A stretch of DNA of 5,682 nucleotides from Chitinophaga pinensis (GTDB lineage: Bacteria; Bacteroidota; Bacteroidia; Chitinophagales; Chitinophagaceae), in contig CAMBGO010000154.1 of the NCBI GenBank assembly GCA_945866165.1, positions 1 to 5,682 of the forward strand, in the 5' to 3' direction. Positions 5,646-5,682 of the stretch are shown here, one piece after another. A model generated the notes under the pieces. That model made no database searches and was not told the origin of the DNA. It saw only the letters and a program-made list of their open reading frames with translations. Position 1 is the stretch's first letter, and each line of letters starts with the position of its first letter. The position numbers and the translations under genes are program-made.

Positions 5646-5682
5646 AAAAATCACTACCCAGAATATTATTAAATAAACTATC

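Overview
The window looks like chromosomal DNA from a member of the Bacteroidota, most likely a Cytophagales- or Chitinophagales-type bacterium. Three things point there: AT-rich coding DNA with almost no Shine-Dalgarno sequences, promoter motifs of the Bacteroidota type (TTTG/CTTG, then about 20 bp, then TAnnTTTG), and protein types such as a TonB-like transducer with a long low-complexity linker and a CcmE ending in a CPSKY motif. The genus cannot be fixed from the sequence alone.

Layout: positions 1-1297 are on the minus strand and hold the cytochrome c maturation genes ccmE (complete) and ccmF (5' 281 codons, running off the left edge). They probably form one transcription unit read leftwards from a promoter near 1315-1347. 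A 174-bp divergent intergenic region (1298-1471) separates them from plus-strand genes. The first three of these are tightly packed: an arginase/agmatinase-superfamily hydrolase (1472-2518), a small multi-pass membrane protein with a possible PH-like tail (2520-3101), and a radical SAM enzyme of unknown function (3119-4420). After 59 bp follows a TonB-family energy transducer (4480-5370). A 58-residue, two-helix membrane protein lies at 5469-5645.

How the genes work together: CcmE carries heme to the CcmF synthetase in the periplasm. The CcmE here has Cys in place of the usual heme-binding His (CXXXY type), which is the best-supported unusual biochemical feature. The arginase-like, membrane and radical SAM genes are spaced 1 bp and 17 bp apart and are probably co-transcribed. 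No common pathway is known to me, and this trio is the best candidate for something undescribed. The TonB-like gene stands without exbB/exbD in view. There are no RNA genes, CRISPR arrays, insertion sequences or convincing intrinsic terminators in the window, and no gene-free stretch exceeds 300 bases.
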